A stretch of DNA of 13,761 nt, from contig CANRLD010000028.1 in NCBI GenBank assembly GCA_947631375.1, positions 1 to 13,761 of the forward strand. Direction: 5' to 3'. Below are positions 7,598 to 13,761 of this stretch, in pieces. A program made the translations under genes and the position numbers. The stretch is from an uncultured Methylophaga sp. (GTDB taxonomy: Bacteria; Pseudomonadota; Gammaproteobacteria; Nitrosococcales; Methylophagaceae). Within the stretch, counting starts at the first letter, position 1. Each line of letters opens with the position of its first letter. The notes beneath the pieces are model-generated. The model saw nothing but the letters and a program-made list of their open reading frames with translations, did no database searches and was not told where the DNA came from.

Positions 7598-8580
7598 CAG
7601 CGTAGATTCCAGTATTGGTTGCGGAGCAGGGTTTCACTAATGGTTACGCCCAGACTGCCGGCAAAACGATCCAGATAACTGGGTCGAGGAGTGTAATCAA
7701 CGATGTCTTCAGCGCCGATGATTTCTCTGGCAACCGTGCTGCTATTGGCGAGACCATCTACCAGCCCCAGCTCCACTGCCTGTTCTCCTGACCAGAATAA
7801 TCCTGAAAAAATATCATCGTTGTTCTTTAACCGGTCACCACGACCCGCTTTGACGACATCAATGAACTGTTGATGGATGGTGTTGAGCATTTCATGGGTA
7901 TGCGCTACGTCTTCTTCTTTTAATGGCATAAATGGATCCAGAAACGCTTTATGTTCACCGGCCGTTAATGAGCGGCGCTCCACGCCTAACTTATCAATGG
8001 CTTCGGTAAAACCAAAGCTGTCCATGCGCACTCCTATCGAGCCGACAATGCTTGCTTTATCGGCATAGATTTCATCCGCGGCAACAGCGATATAATAACC
8101 GCCGGATGCGCAGATATCCTGAATTACGACGTAGACAGGAAAATCAGGACGGCTTGCCTTTAAGCGGTTGATTTCATCATTGATGACCCCAGATTGTACC
8201 GGGCTGCCGCCCGGAGTATTCATGCGAATGATTAACCCCTTGGCCTGGGTACTTTCAAATGCATCGCGAATCCCGGTAACTACCCGATCAGCACTGGCCT
8301 CCGCATCAGCAGCAATAACCCCATTCACTTCGACCAGTGCTGTGTGAGGGCCTGATGGCAAACTACTTTCGCCAAATGGTTTGGTAACCAGGAAAAGGGC
8401 AATAAAATACAGCAGGATCAGAAACTTGAATGTATAGCTCCAGCGCCGCGCGGTACGTTGCTCTTTTATTGAGGCAAAGGCGAGATCCCGCAGTACTTTA
8501 CGCTCCCAGTGCTCATTGTCTGCTGCGGAACTCTGGGGGGATTGTTTATGCTCGGGGGGAAAATCGCCAAAGGTTGCCAT
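7597..8580 (-). CDS. sppA: Signal peptide peptidase SppA, short (36K-type) S49 serine protease
   Basis: SppA degrades signal peptides left in the inner membrane. At 327 residues it is the short single-domain type, not the ~620-residue E. coli form. A hydrophilic N-terminus (1-50) with an arginine-rich stop is followed by one membrane segment (about 51-66, FKFLILLYFIALFL), placing the protease domain outside the cytoplasm. The catalytic Ser is S159 in CASGGYY and the general-base Lys is K211 in GEHKAFLDPF. Their 52-residue spacing equals that of the Ser/Lys dyad of Bacillus SppA. Also visible are MNTPGGSPVQSG (120-131) and GSIGVRMDS. ATG 8578-8580 has an AGGA about 10 bases upstream. It follows the HAD gene after 51 bases and is coupled downstream to a 54-aa gene. 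The order rluC-HAD-sppA is also known from Pseudomonas. Confidence 0.94.
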   Translation of the reverse strand: MATFGDFPPEHKQSPQSSAADNEHWERKVLRDLAFASIKEQRTARRWSYTFKFLILLYFIALFLVTKPFGESSLPSGPHTALVEVNGVIAADAEASADRVVTGIRDAFESTQAKGLIIRMNTPGGSPVQSGVINDEINRLKASRPDFPVYVVIQDICASGGYYIAVAADEIYADKASIVGSIGVRMDSFGFTEAIDKLGVERRSLTAGEHKAFLDPFMPLKEEDVAHTHEMLNTIHQQFIDVVKAGRGDRLKNNDDIFSGLFWSGEQAVELGLVDGLANSSTVAREIIGAEDIVDYTPRPSYLDRFAGSLGVTISETLLRNQYWNLR

Positions 8581-8631
8581 TGTTATTTCATCCTGAATGA
8601 AAAAAGTGGGTCACATCATAATTCAAAACGA

Positions 8632-9285
8632 CTAAACGTTACCATGCAACCAGTCATCCAGTGCGAATAAGTCATCGACAGTGTGCAGTGGTTGGCAGGC
8701 CTCTAATCTTGACAATGAATGTGCCCCGTGCGTTATCGCCACGCTTTGCGCTTTGGCATTGTGTGCCATTAATAGATCAAACTCGGTATCGCCAACCATA
8801 ATGGTTGCTGCCGGAGTAACACCACAAAAATCAATCAGCTCTTCCAGCATTTGCGGGTTTGGTTTGGAATGACATTCATCGGCGCAGCGTGTGGCGGTAA
8901 AGGCATCGCTCAAGCCAGTCGCAGCCAATACTTTATTTAATCCCCGGCGGCTTTTACCGGTCGCCACGCCGAGGAAAAGATTCTGCCCAGCCAGTTTTTG
9001 CAATAATTCAACTGCATTGGCAAACATGGGTGACTCATACGGATGTTGCAACCAGATATCCCGATAGGTGTTTGCCAGCCGCTGAACATCGGCATCTGTA
9101 CTATATGGATAAAGGGTGCGCACCGCCTCGGGCAACCCCAGCCCGATGATCTGGCTGATGGCATGGTCTGTTAGCGGCGACAATCGCAGTTTTTGGATGG
9201 CTTGGCGCATACAAAACACGATATGGCCGGTGGAGTCCATCAGCGTGCCGTCCCAGTCAAAAACAATCAGTTGATAATTATGCAT
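8632..9285 (-). CDS. HAD-family phosphatase (phosphoglycolate phosphatase-like)
   Basis: A 217-residue HAD hydrolase of subfamily IA. All four motifs are visible: I FDWDGT with nucleophile D10 and acid/base D12; II VATGK with T109; III K141 in SKPNPQ; IV MVGDTEFD with D166 and D170. A helical cap lies between motifs I and II (about 18-85). These proteins hydrolyse small phosphate esters; the family includes phosphoglycolate phosphatase Gph, but the cap gives no secure substrate. It overlaps the end of rluC by eight bases (ATGCATAA), so it is translationally coupled. HAD genes commonly sit directly after rluC in gammaproteobacteria. This pairing might mean repair of a toxic side product, but that is speculation. 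The class is firm and the substrate unknown. Confidence 0.92.
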   Translation of the reverse strand: MHNYQLIVFDWDGTLMDSTGHIVFCMRQAIQKLRLSPLTDHAISQIIGLGLPEAVRTLYPYSTDADVQRLANTYRDIWLQHPYESPMFANAVELLQKLAGQNLFLGVATGKSRRGLNKVLAATGLSDAFTATRCADECHSKPNPQMLEELIDFCGVTPAATIMVGDTEFDLLMAHNAKAQSVAITHGAHSLSRLEACQPLHTVDDLFALDDWLHGNV

Positions 9286-10240
9286 AGGATCTTTCCAATT
9301 GGTTTATTACCTTTGCCAGACTTTCAGGTAATTCGGCTTGAAAGGTGACTTGTTTGCCGCTGACCGGATGGTTGAAGGACAATTGCCAGGCGTGCAGAAA
9401 AAGCCGTTTCAGACCGCGTTGTCGGAGTTGTTTATTGAATGCTCTGTCGCCGTACTTTTCATCGCCGGCTACGGGATGTGTCTGGCTGGCGGAGTGCACC
9501 CGGATTTGGTGTGTCCGGCCAGTGAACAGCTTGGCTATAACTAGCTGGCAATCACTGAATGTCTGTTTCACTTCGAACAATGTTTTCGATGGCTTACCAT
9601 TGATATCCGGCACCACCATTCGTTCGCCGGCGGTTAAGGTGTTTTTTTGCAGCGCTAATTCGACAATATTTTGTTGCGAAAGCCAGTGGCCTTTGGTGAG
9701 TGTCAGGTAGCGTTTGTCAGTTTCGGCTTGGCGCATTTGTTGCTGTAAATTCAACAAGGCTGCGCGACTTTTGGCCAGAATCAGGCAGCCAGAGGTATCA
9801 CGATCCAGACGATGTACTAATTCCAGAAACGGATTTTCCGAGCGCATAATGCGCATCGCTTCGATAACGCCCAACTGGATCTGGCTACCAGCGTGTACCG
9901 CTAAGCCGGAGGGTTTATTGATAACCAGCATCGCATCGTCTTCAAACAGTATCGATTGTTGCAGGGCATTGCTCAGGGAGTCGGATAATTCGGTGATGAC
10001 GACTTTCTCGCTGACCTTGAGCGGTGGAATGCGTAGCAGATCGCCCGCCTGCAGTCGGTAGGTCTGCTTGATACGGCCTTTATTAACGCGGACTTCTCCA
10101 GAGCGCAAGGCGCGATAAATTCGACTTTTGGGAATCCCTTTTTCCAATGTAATCAAAAAATTATCGATCCGTTGACCCGCTTGATCAGCCCGAATCTCGA
10201 TAAATTGAACACTTTGAAAAGTGTGCGTGGTGTTTGCCAT
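9278..10240 (-). CDS. rluC: 23S rRNA pseudouridine synthase RluC
   Basis: RluC isomerises uridines 955, 2504 and 2580 of 23S rRNA (E. coli numbering) to pseudouridine. The 320-residue protein has an N-terminal S4 RNA-binding domain (about 19-80: AGQRIDNFL, KSRIYRALRSGEVRVN). The synthase domain follows, with FEDDAMLVINKPSGLAVH (99-116), the catalytic loop HRLDRDTSG (143-151) with nucleophile D146, and GRTHQIRVH near the C-terminal part. Length and motifs match RluC, and the head-to-head position with rne is the usual gammaproteobacterial arrangement and supports RluC over its paralogue RluD. ATG 10238-10240 is the first good start and gives the normal N-terminus. It is the first gene of the eight-gene minus-strand run and overlaps the HAD gene by eight bases. 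Confidence 0.95.
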   Translation of the reverse strand: MANTTHTFQSVQFIEIRADQAGQRIDNFLITLEKGIPKSRIYRALRSGEVRVNKGRIKQTYRLQAGDLLRIPPLKVSEKVVITELSDSLSNALQQSILFEDDAMLVINKPSGLAVHAGSQIQLGVIEAMRIMRSENPFLELVHRLDRDTSGCLILAKSRAALLNLQQQMRQAETDKRYLTLTKGHWLSQQNIVELALQKNTLTAGERMVVPDINGKPSKTLFEVKQTFSDCQLVIAKLFTGRTHQIRVHSASQTHPVAGDEKYGDRAFNKQLRQRGLKRLFLHAWQLSFNHPVSGKQVTFQAELPESLAKVINQLERSYA

Positions 10241-10282
10241 AAAATATTGTTAGCTTATTTCTTGCTGATGTTGGTGTGTGCT

Positions 10283-10312
10283 GCTATATTTCGCTGTTGG
10301 TTTGATCGTAAA
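10283..10312 (-). promoter_or_regulatory. Candidate rluC promoter
   Basis: On the minus strand TTTACG (10307-10312) and TATAGC (10283-10288) are separated by 18 bases and lie about 43 bases upstream of the rluC ATG. Each hexamer matches consensus at four of six positions. Position is suitable but the score is weak. Confidence 0.22.
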
Positions 10313-10330
10313 ATTACGCTTCAGTATACC
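10302..10330 (+). promoter_or_regulatory. Candidate rne promoter
   Basis: On the plus strand TTGATC (10302-10307) and TATACC (10325-10330) are separated by exactly 17 bases, each matching sigma-70 consensus at four of six positions. Initiation near 10337 would give a leader of roughly 450 bases, comparable in scale to the 361-base E. coli rne leader. It overlaps the candidate rluC promoter on the other strand. Confidence 0.32.
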
Positions 10331-10419
10331 GATTTTCCGACGAACCAGCCTAAGCAAACGTCGCGCCCCCTTAAAAATGGGGTTGATGCGGTTGAGGATT
10401 TGAAACGAATTTGAATACG

Positions 10420-10435
10420 CTGAACAGGGGTTCAG
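10420..10435 (+). promoter_or_regulatory. Leader hairpin A upstream of rne
   Basis: CTGAAC-AGGG-GTTCAG forms a perfect 6-bp stem with a 4-base loop, extendable by one G-U pair. It lies within the presumed rne leader, nine bases before hairpin B. Confidence 0.45.
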
Positions 10436-10443
10436 TGATGCAG

Positions 10444-10472
10444 AGCTCCTCCGAATACGGAGCTTGTTTTAA
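10444..10472 (+). promoter_or_regulatory. Leader hairpin B with T-rich tail (possible attenuator)
   Basis: AGCTCC (10444-10449) pairs with GGAGCT (10459-10464). An alternative inner stem CTCCG-AATA-CGGAG (10449-10462) is also perfect. TGTTTT follows, giving terminator-like shape, although the T-run is short. It could be an early termination or processing site in the rne leader. Confidence 0.38.
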
Positions 10473-10763
10473 GAATAATGGTTCCCACGTCTGGTTACAG
10501 CAAAACAAATAGCAAAAAATGTATAAGACAGGGCGACGAAGTAATAAATAATCAAACACGTTGCGACCAGAATTGCCGCTAATGTGTTAAACGTTGCAGA
10601 ACCCTATTGCAGCCACAATGGATGACATTGAAAAGTGCCCAGTAATCTGACGAATCGATGCTGGCGATGCCCAAACTATTGATTATATTGCTGATAAAAC
10701 GCCGTTCTGTTTGGTTTTGGGGCAGGCAGATGCCGTTTGGCTAACTGATTGTACCGACGGGTG

Positions 10764-10780
10764 AACCTCTAACCGAGGTT
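10764..10780 (+). promoter_or_regulatory. rne: Hairpin sequestering the rne Shine-Dalgarno sequence
   Basis: AACCTC-TAACC-GAGGTT is a perfect 6-bp inverted repeat with a 5-base loop. Its right arm contains GAGG (10775-10778), the only good Shine-Dalgarno sequence, seven bases before the rne ATG at 10786. When folded the ribosome site is paired, so translation of rne would depend on opening or cleaving this stem. Confidence 0.55.
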
Positions 10781-10785
10781 TATGA

Positions 10786-13167
10786 ATGAAACGAATTTTA
10801 ATTAACGCAACACACGACGAGGAATTGCGTGTTGCGATGGTCGATGGTCAACGTTTGTTCGACTTGGATATCGACACACCTTCCAGAGAACAGAAAAAAG
10901 GTAATATTTACAAAGGAAAAATCACTCGTGTTGAACCAAGTCTCGAAGCAGTCTTCGTTGAATATGGTTCCGAGCGTCAAGGCTTTCTGCCACTGAAAGA
11001 AATCAGTAAAAATTATTTCAAACAAAGCAATAAAGACGATAGCGACAGCAATGGTCGCGTCAATGTTCAGGATGTACTGTCTGTCGGCCAGGAGCTGGTT
11101 ATCCAGATTGAAAAGGAAGAACGTGGTAACAAAGGCGCCGCGCTGACGACGTTTATCAGTCTGGCTGGCCGTTATCTGGTGTTGATGCCGAACAGCCCGC
11201 GTGCTGGCGGAATTTCACGCCGTATTGAAGGTGACGACCGTGTGGAATTGCAGGAAGCGCTGCGCGAGCTGAATGTACCAGACGGCATGGGCATGATTGT
11301 CCGTACTGCTGGTGTGGGTAAGCAGACAGAAGAATTACAGTGGGATCTGGAATATCTAATACAGCTGTGGACCGCGATCGATACTGCCACTAAAGACCGT
11401 AGTGCACCGTTTCTGGTGTATCAGGAAAGCAATATTATCATCCGTGCGTTACGCGATTATTTGCGTAAGGATATTGGTGAGATTCTGGTTGATTCACCAG
11501 AAGTGTACCAAACGGGCTACGATTTCATGCGCATGGTTATGCCGCATGAGCTGAGTAAATTCAAGCTGTACCAAGACAAAGTGCCGCTTTTTACCCGTTA
11601 TCAACTGGAAAGCCAGATTGAAAGTGCTTTCCGTCATGAAGTGCGCTTGCCTTCTGGTGGTGCACTGGTGATTGATCCTACCGAAGCGCTAGTGTCTATT
11701 GATGTGAACTCCGCTCGCGCCAATAAAGGTGGTGATATCGAAGAAACGGCATTAAATACCAATCTGGAAGCTGCTGAAGAGATTGCCCGGCAACTGCGCT
11801 TACGTGATCTGGGTGGTCTCGTGGTGATCGACTTTATTGATATGACGCCGGCGCGTAACCAGCGTGAAGTTGAAAATCGGCTGCGCGATCACCTCAAGTC
11901 GGATCGTGCCCGCGTGCAGATTGGCCGGATTTCGCGTTTTGGTTTACTGGAAATGTCGCGTCAGCGCCTGCGGCCAGCGTTAGGCGATGCACATCAGGAA
12001 GTCTGCCCTCGCTGTGCTGGTTTGGGGCATGTTCGTGGGGTTGAGTCTTTGGGACTTGCCGTCTTGCGGATCATGGAAGAGGAAGCCACCAAAGATAGTG
12101 TTAACCAATTAGTTGTACAGTTACCGGTGTCAGTTGCCACGTTTATGTTGAATGAAAAACGTATGCAGATTGAAGCTATTGAAAAGCGTCATCAGGTACG
12201 GTTGGTATTGATTCCAAATCCGCATCTGGAGACACCGCACTACGAAATTGAGCGGATTAAGGAAGTCAGCGAAAAACGTAGCAGTCATCAATTAATCAAT
12301 ACTCCCGAGCTCAGTGCGGCAGCGGTATTAAAAGAAAGACCGATGCTGGAGCAACCCGCAGTAACAGGTATTGCACCGATGGCACCAGCGCCGATCAGTA
12401 AACCGGTGGCGGAGCGGAAACCAAGCTTGTTGAAACGTCTGCTGGGCGTGTTAACCGGAGGACAGACCGAAGACAAGACAGAATCTTCGCCAGCGGCCAA
12501 GGAAACGGACAATAGCCGGGAAAGCCATCATCAGAACCGCCGTAACCGGGGACGTAATAATGGTAACAGTAACCGCCGCAATGCTAACCGTACGCCGCGA
12601 ACTGATGCCAACAACGGCAATGGGGCGCAAACCAATAAAACTAATGGTAACGCGCCGACGGCCGCTACTTCTGCAAGCAGCTCCGCCAGTGAAGCGGCGG
12701 ATGCTCAGGGTGAGGATAAAACACGCAACCCGAATGCCAGACGTTCCCGCCGTGGTGGTCGCCGTCGTCGTGGACGCACAGAGGATGATGCGGTATCCAC
12801 AGTAACGGCTGCTGCTGAAGTGGCGGATAAGGGCAATATCATGCCGCCGCCACCACCGGAAGTAAACGGTAATGCGGTGCCTGCGCCCGAGCCGGAAGTA
12901 AATGGTAATGCGCTTCCCGCCAGTGTAGAGCCAGAAGTCGATGGCAATAAACTACCGCCAAAGCCAGCAACACCCCGCCGCTCTCGCAGCAGTGCTGCAA
13001 CCAGTAATACCAACCGTCGTCGCCGTGGTGCGCCGCCGAAGAGTAAAGATGGTGAGGAAACAAGTGAAGTAGCAGTAAAAGCGGCTTCGACTGATAATGG
13101 TGCTCAACAGACTGATCTGCCAAAGCAGGTTGAAGAGGGCCCACAAACAGATGTCAAGGAATCATAA
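10786..13167 (+). CDS. rne: Ribonuclease E
   Basis: RNase E is the single-strand endoribonuclease that starts mRNA decay and matures rRNA and tRNA, and it scaffolds the degradosome at the inner membrane. The 793-residue protein starts MKRILINA, the family N-terminus. An S1 domain covers about 37-125. The DNase I-like catalytic part carries the two metal-binding aspartates, D306 in IDVNSARA and D349 in VIDFIDM. The zinc-link is C407-x2-C410 (CPRCAGLG). After about 500 the tail is disordered. The amphipathic membrane anchor PSLLKRLLGVLTGG lies at 546-559 and resembles the E. coli segment. An Asn/Arg-rich stretch follows (583-622), then an Arg-rich block (652-664) and three nonapeptide repeats (691-724). 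The tail is shorter than in E. coli (1,061 aa). ATG 10786 fits SD GAGG; the ATG at 10782 is out of frame. Confidence 0.97.
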   Translation: MKRILINATHDEELRVAMVDGQRLFDLDIDTPSREQKKGNIYKGKITRVEPSLEAVFVEYGSERQGFLPLKEISKNYFKQSNKDDSDSNGRVNVQDVLSVGQELVIQIEKEERGNKGAALTTFISLAGRYLVLMPNSPRAGGISRRIEGDDRVELQEALRELNVPDGMGMIVRTAGVGKQTEELQWDLEYLIQLWTAIDTATKDRSAPFLVYQESNIIIRALRDYLRKDIGEILVDSPEVYQTGYDFMRMVMPHELSKFKLYQDKVPLFTRYQLESQIESAFRHEVRLPSGGALVIDPTEALVSIDVNSARANKGGDIEETALNTNLEAAEEIARQLRLRDLGGLVVIDFIDMTPARNQREVENRLRDHLKSDRARVQIGRISRFGLLEMSRQRLRPALGDAHQEVCPRCAGLGHVRGVESLGLAVLRIMEEEATKDSVNQLVVQLPVSVATFMLNEKRMQIEAIEKRHQVRLVLIPNPHLETPHYEIERIKEVSEKRSSHQLINTPELSAAAVLKERPMLEQPAVTGIAPMAPAPISKPVAERKPSLLKRLLGVLTGGQTEDKTESSPAAKETDNSRESHHQNRRNRGRNNGNSNRRNANRTPRTDANNGNGAQTNKTNGNAPTAATSASSSASEAADAQGEDKTRNPNARRSRRGGRRRRGRTEDDAVSTVTAAAEVADKGNIMPPPPPEVNGNAVPAPEPEVNGNALPASVEPEVDGNKLPPKPATPRRSRSSAATSNTNRRRRGAPPKSKDGEETSEVAVKAASTDNGAQQTDLPKQVEEGPQTDVKES
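12856..12957 (+). repeat. rne: Three nonapeptide repeats in the RNase E tail
   Basis: Residues 691-699 PEVNGNAVP, 703-711 PEVNGNALP and 716-724 PEVDGNKLP repeat a nine-residue unit separated by 3- and 4-residue linkers. They lie between the arginine-rich block and a second basic patch (731-747). The codons differ between copies, so this is not a fresh DNA duplication. Confidence 0.75.
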
Positions 13168-13444
13168 CGTTACTGTCAACGACTTGCTGAAGCTGATTGG
13201 TCAGCAAGTCGTTTATCAACATCAGCGTTGTGAAATCATTGAACTACTGGATGGCTGCCAGCTGGTATTACAGGAGCTGAACCAGGGTCGTAATATCCAG
13301 GCGACGCAATACGGTGAAGGCCACCGACCAGTACCGGTAACCCATGTGTTACCGGTCTTTGATGGTGAGGGTGAACTACATGCCGAACTGATTGCTGCCT
13401 GTTTGGATGTTTTGCTAGGCGAACAAAGCCTCAACCGCCAATAA
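13151..13444 (+). CDS. Unrecognised 97-residue protein overlapping the rne stop
   Basis: A 97-residue frame beginning MSRNHNVTVNDLLKLIGQQV. The middle looks like a small beta-rich fold (VVYQHQRCEIIELL, CQLVLQEL, NIQATQYGEG, VPVTHVLPVF), followed by a C-terminal helix (ELHAELIAACLDVLL). I do not recognise a family. I chose ATG 13151, which overlaps the rne stop by 17 bases and has GAGGG about 11 bases upstream. An earlier ATG at 13097 would overlap rne by 71 bases and add residues that simply shadow the rne tail. The overlap suggests that it is co-transcribed and perhaps coupled with rne. Its 3' end overlaps kdsB by 30 bases in convergent orientation. There are no membrane or export signals. 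Confidence 0.78.
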   Translation: MSRNHNVTVNDLLKLIGQQVVYQHQRCEIIELLDGCQLVLQELNQGRNIQATQYGEGHRPVPVTHVLPVFDGEGELHAELIAACLDVLLGEQSLNRQ

Positions 13445-13761
13445 GTCCTGCTCGGTATCAACGCCATGTCCCGGAGCTACTAGGGCCTCTGTCAAATGAA
13501 TCCGATTACCGTGATATAGCGCTCTGAGCTGCTCCAGTGACTCGTATTGCTCCAGCGGTGCCGCTGGCAATTCATGGTAGCGATGTAGAAAATCAGCCCG
13601 ATAGGCATATAATCCCACGTGTTTAAAATGTGGTATGTCGGCCAGTTCGACAGGGCGGCGTGACTCGCCGAAATGCTCACGCAACCAGGGAATGGGCGCG
13701 CGGCTGAAATACATTGCATAGCCGTTGGCATCAATCACCACTTTCACAATGTTCGGATCAA
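13415..13761 (-). CDS. kdsB: 3-deoxy-manno-octulosonate cytidylyltransferase, C-terminal part (5' end outside window)
   Basis: KdsB activates Kdo with CTP to CMP-Kdo for lipopolysaccharide inner-core synthesis, in the cytosol. About 115 C-terminal residues are visible, against about 250 for the full protein; the N-terminal nucleotide-binding half lies beyond the right edge. The visible part matches the family: DPNIVKVV entering from the edge, YAMYFSRAPIPW, HVGLYAYRADFLHRY, PLEQYESLEQLRALYHG, and GVDTEQDL near the end. The GTG at 13747 is internal, because the frame is open and conserved upstream of it. The stop TAG (13415-13417) lies inside the last 30 bases of the convergent 97-aa gene. Convergent kdsB near rne is also found in Pseudomonas, where ptpA and murB lie between them. 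Confidence 0.95.
   Translation of the reverse strand, partial: DPNIVKVVIDANGYAMYFSRAPIPWLREHFGESRRPVELADIPHFKHVGLYAYRADFLHRYHELPAAPLEQYESLEQLRALYHGNRIHLTEALVAPGHGVDTEQDLLAVEALFA

Larger units (their letters stand above)
10241..10785. other. 545-base divergent intergenic region between rluC and rne
   Basis: This is the longest non-coding stretch of the window. It holds candidate divergent promoters near the rluC end, two adjacent hairpins (10420-10464), and an SD-covering hairpin next to rne. The 3' half also has CCAAAC at 10671-10676, which could pair with either of two GTTTGG copies (10709-10714 or 10735-10740). No convincing protein frame is present. A long structured leader upstream of rne is known in E. 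coli, where RNase E binds and cleaves it to regulate its own synthesis. I cannot align this one to the E. coli element by eye. Confidence 0.7.

Noticed and set aside
10366..10382. CCCC-TTAAAAAT-GGGG stem upstream of rne
   Set aside because: Only 4 bp with an 8-base loop; too weak to report as a hairpin beside the two perfect 6-bp ones.
10172..10414. 80-residue plus-strand frame across the rluC start
   Set aside because: It lies largely antisense to rluC, then runs through the promoter region; no SD, no family resemblance.
10371..10559. 62-residue minus-strand frame in the intergenic region
   Set aside because: It crosses both leader hairpins, shows no SD or recognisable domain, and has the Cys/Phe/Leu-rich look of a chance frame.
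10782..10805. ATG four bases before the rne start, out of frame (7-codon peptide)
   Set aside because: It is possible for ribosomes to use it, but spacing from GAGG is only three bases and the rne ATG at 10786 is better placed; no evidence of a leader-peptide role.
12705..13013. 102-residue minus-strand frame with repeated PFTSGSG segments
   Set aside because: It is the antisense shadow of the repeated and arginine-rich rne tail; the repeats in it mirror the nonapeptide repeats.
13097..13150. Earlier ATG for the 97-aa gene
   Set aside because: It would overlap rne by 71 bases, and the added residues are only another reading frame of the rne tail; ATG 13151 has GAGGG upstream.
1..13761. Mobile elements, CRISPR arrays, tRNA or rRNA genes, defence or toxin-antitoxin systems
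   Set aside because: No transposase, integrase, regularly spaced direct repeats, tRNA cloverleaf or rRNA-like sequence seen on either strand; the window is almost wholly conserved chromosomal genes.

Overview
This window is a compact, mostly housekeeping stretch of a gammaproteobacterial chromosome at moderate GC. The grounds are a divergent rne/rluC pair, a slyX gene ending in the PPPHY signature, full-length bacterial tmcA, cobalamin-dependent metH, and kdsB (lipopolysaccharide Kdo activation, so Gram-negative). I cannot set the genus from the sequence alone. I see no rRNA, tRNA, insertion sequence, phage gene, CRISPR array or recognisable defence or biosynthetic island.

Layout, left to right. 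(1) Plus strand, 1-4709: the 3' two thirds of metH (5' end outside the window), then slyX and tmcA, tightly packed. (2) Minus strand, 10240 down to 4698: a colinear run of eight genes read leftwards. They are rluC, a HAD phosphatase, sppA, a 54-residue small gene, an HDOD protein, adk, a ketohexokinase-like PfkB sugar kinase, and a stand-alone Rieske protein. Four of the junctions overlap (8, 1, 10 and 4 bases), which suggests co-transcription and translational coupling. (3) 10241-10785: a 545-base divergent intergenic region with candidate back-to-back promoters, two adjacent hairpins, and a hairpin that buries the rne Shine-Dalgarno sequence. (4) Plus strand, 10786-13444: rne followed by an overlapping 97-residue unknown gene. 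(5) Minus strand from 13415: the 3' part of kdsB. Both convergent junctions, tmcA/Rieske and 97-aa gene/kdsB, overlap in their coding ends.

The genes fall into RNA metabolism (TmcA tRNA acetylation, RluC rRNA pseudouridylation, RNase E), methionine/one-carbon metabolism (MetH), nucleotide balance (Adk), envelope (SppA, KdsB) and sugar phosphorylation (the KHK-like kinase). The gene set is ordinary. The points most worth a second look are the unlisted 54-aa gene coupled to sppA by TGATG, the kinase/Rieske pair coupled by ATGA, the SD-sequestering hairpin and long leader of rne, the nonapeptide repeats in the RNase E tail, and the unknown gene overlapping the rne stop.
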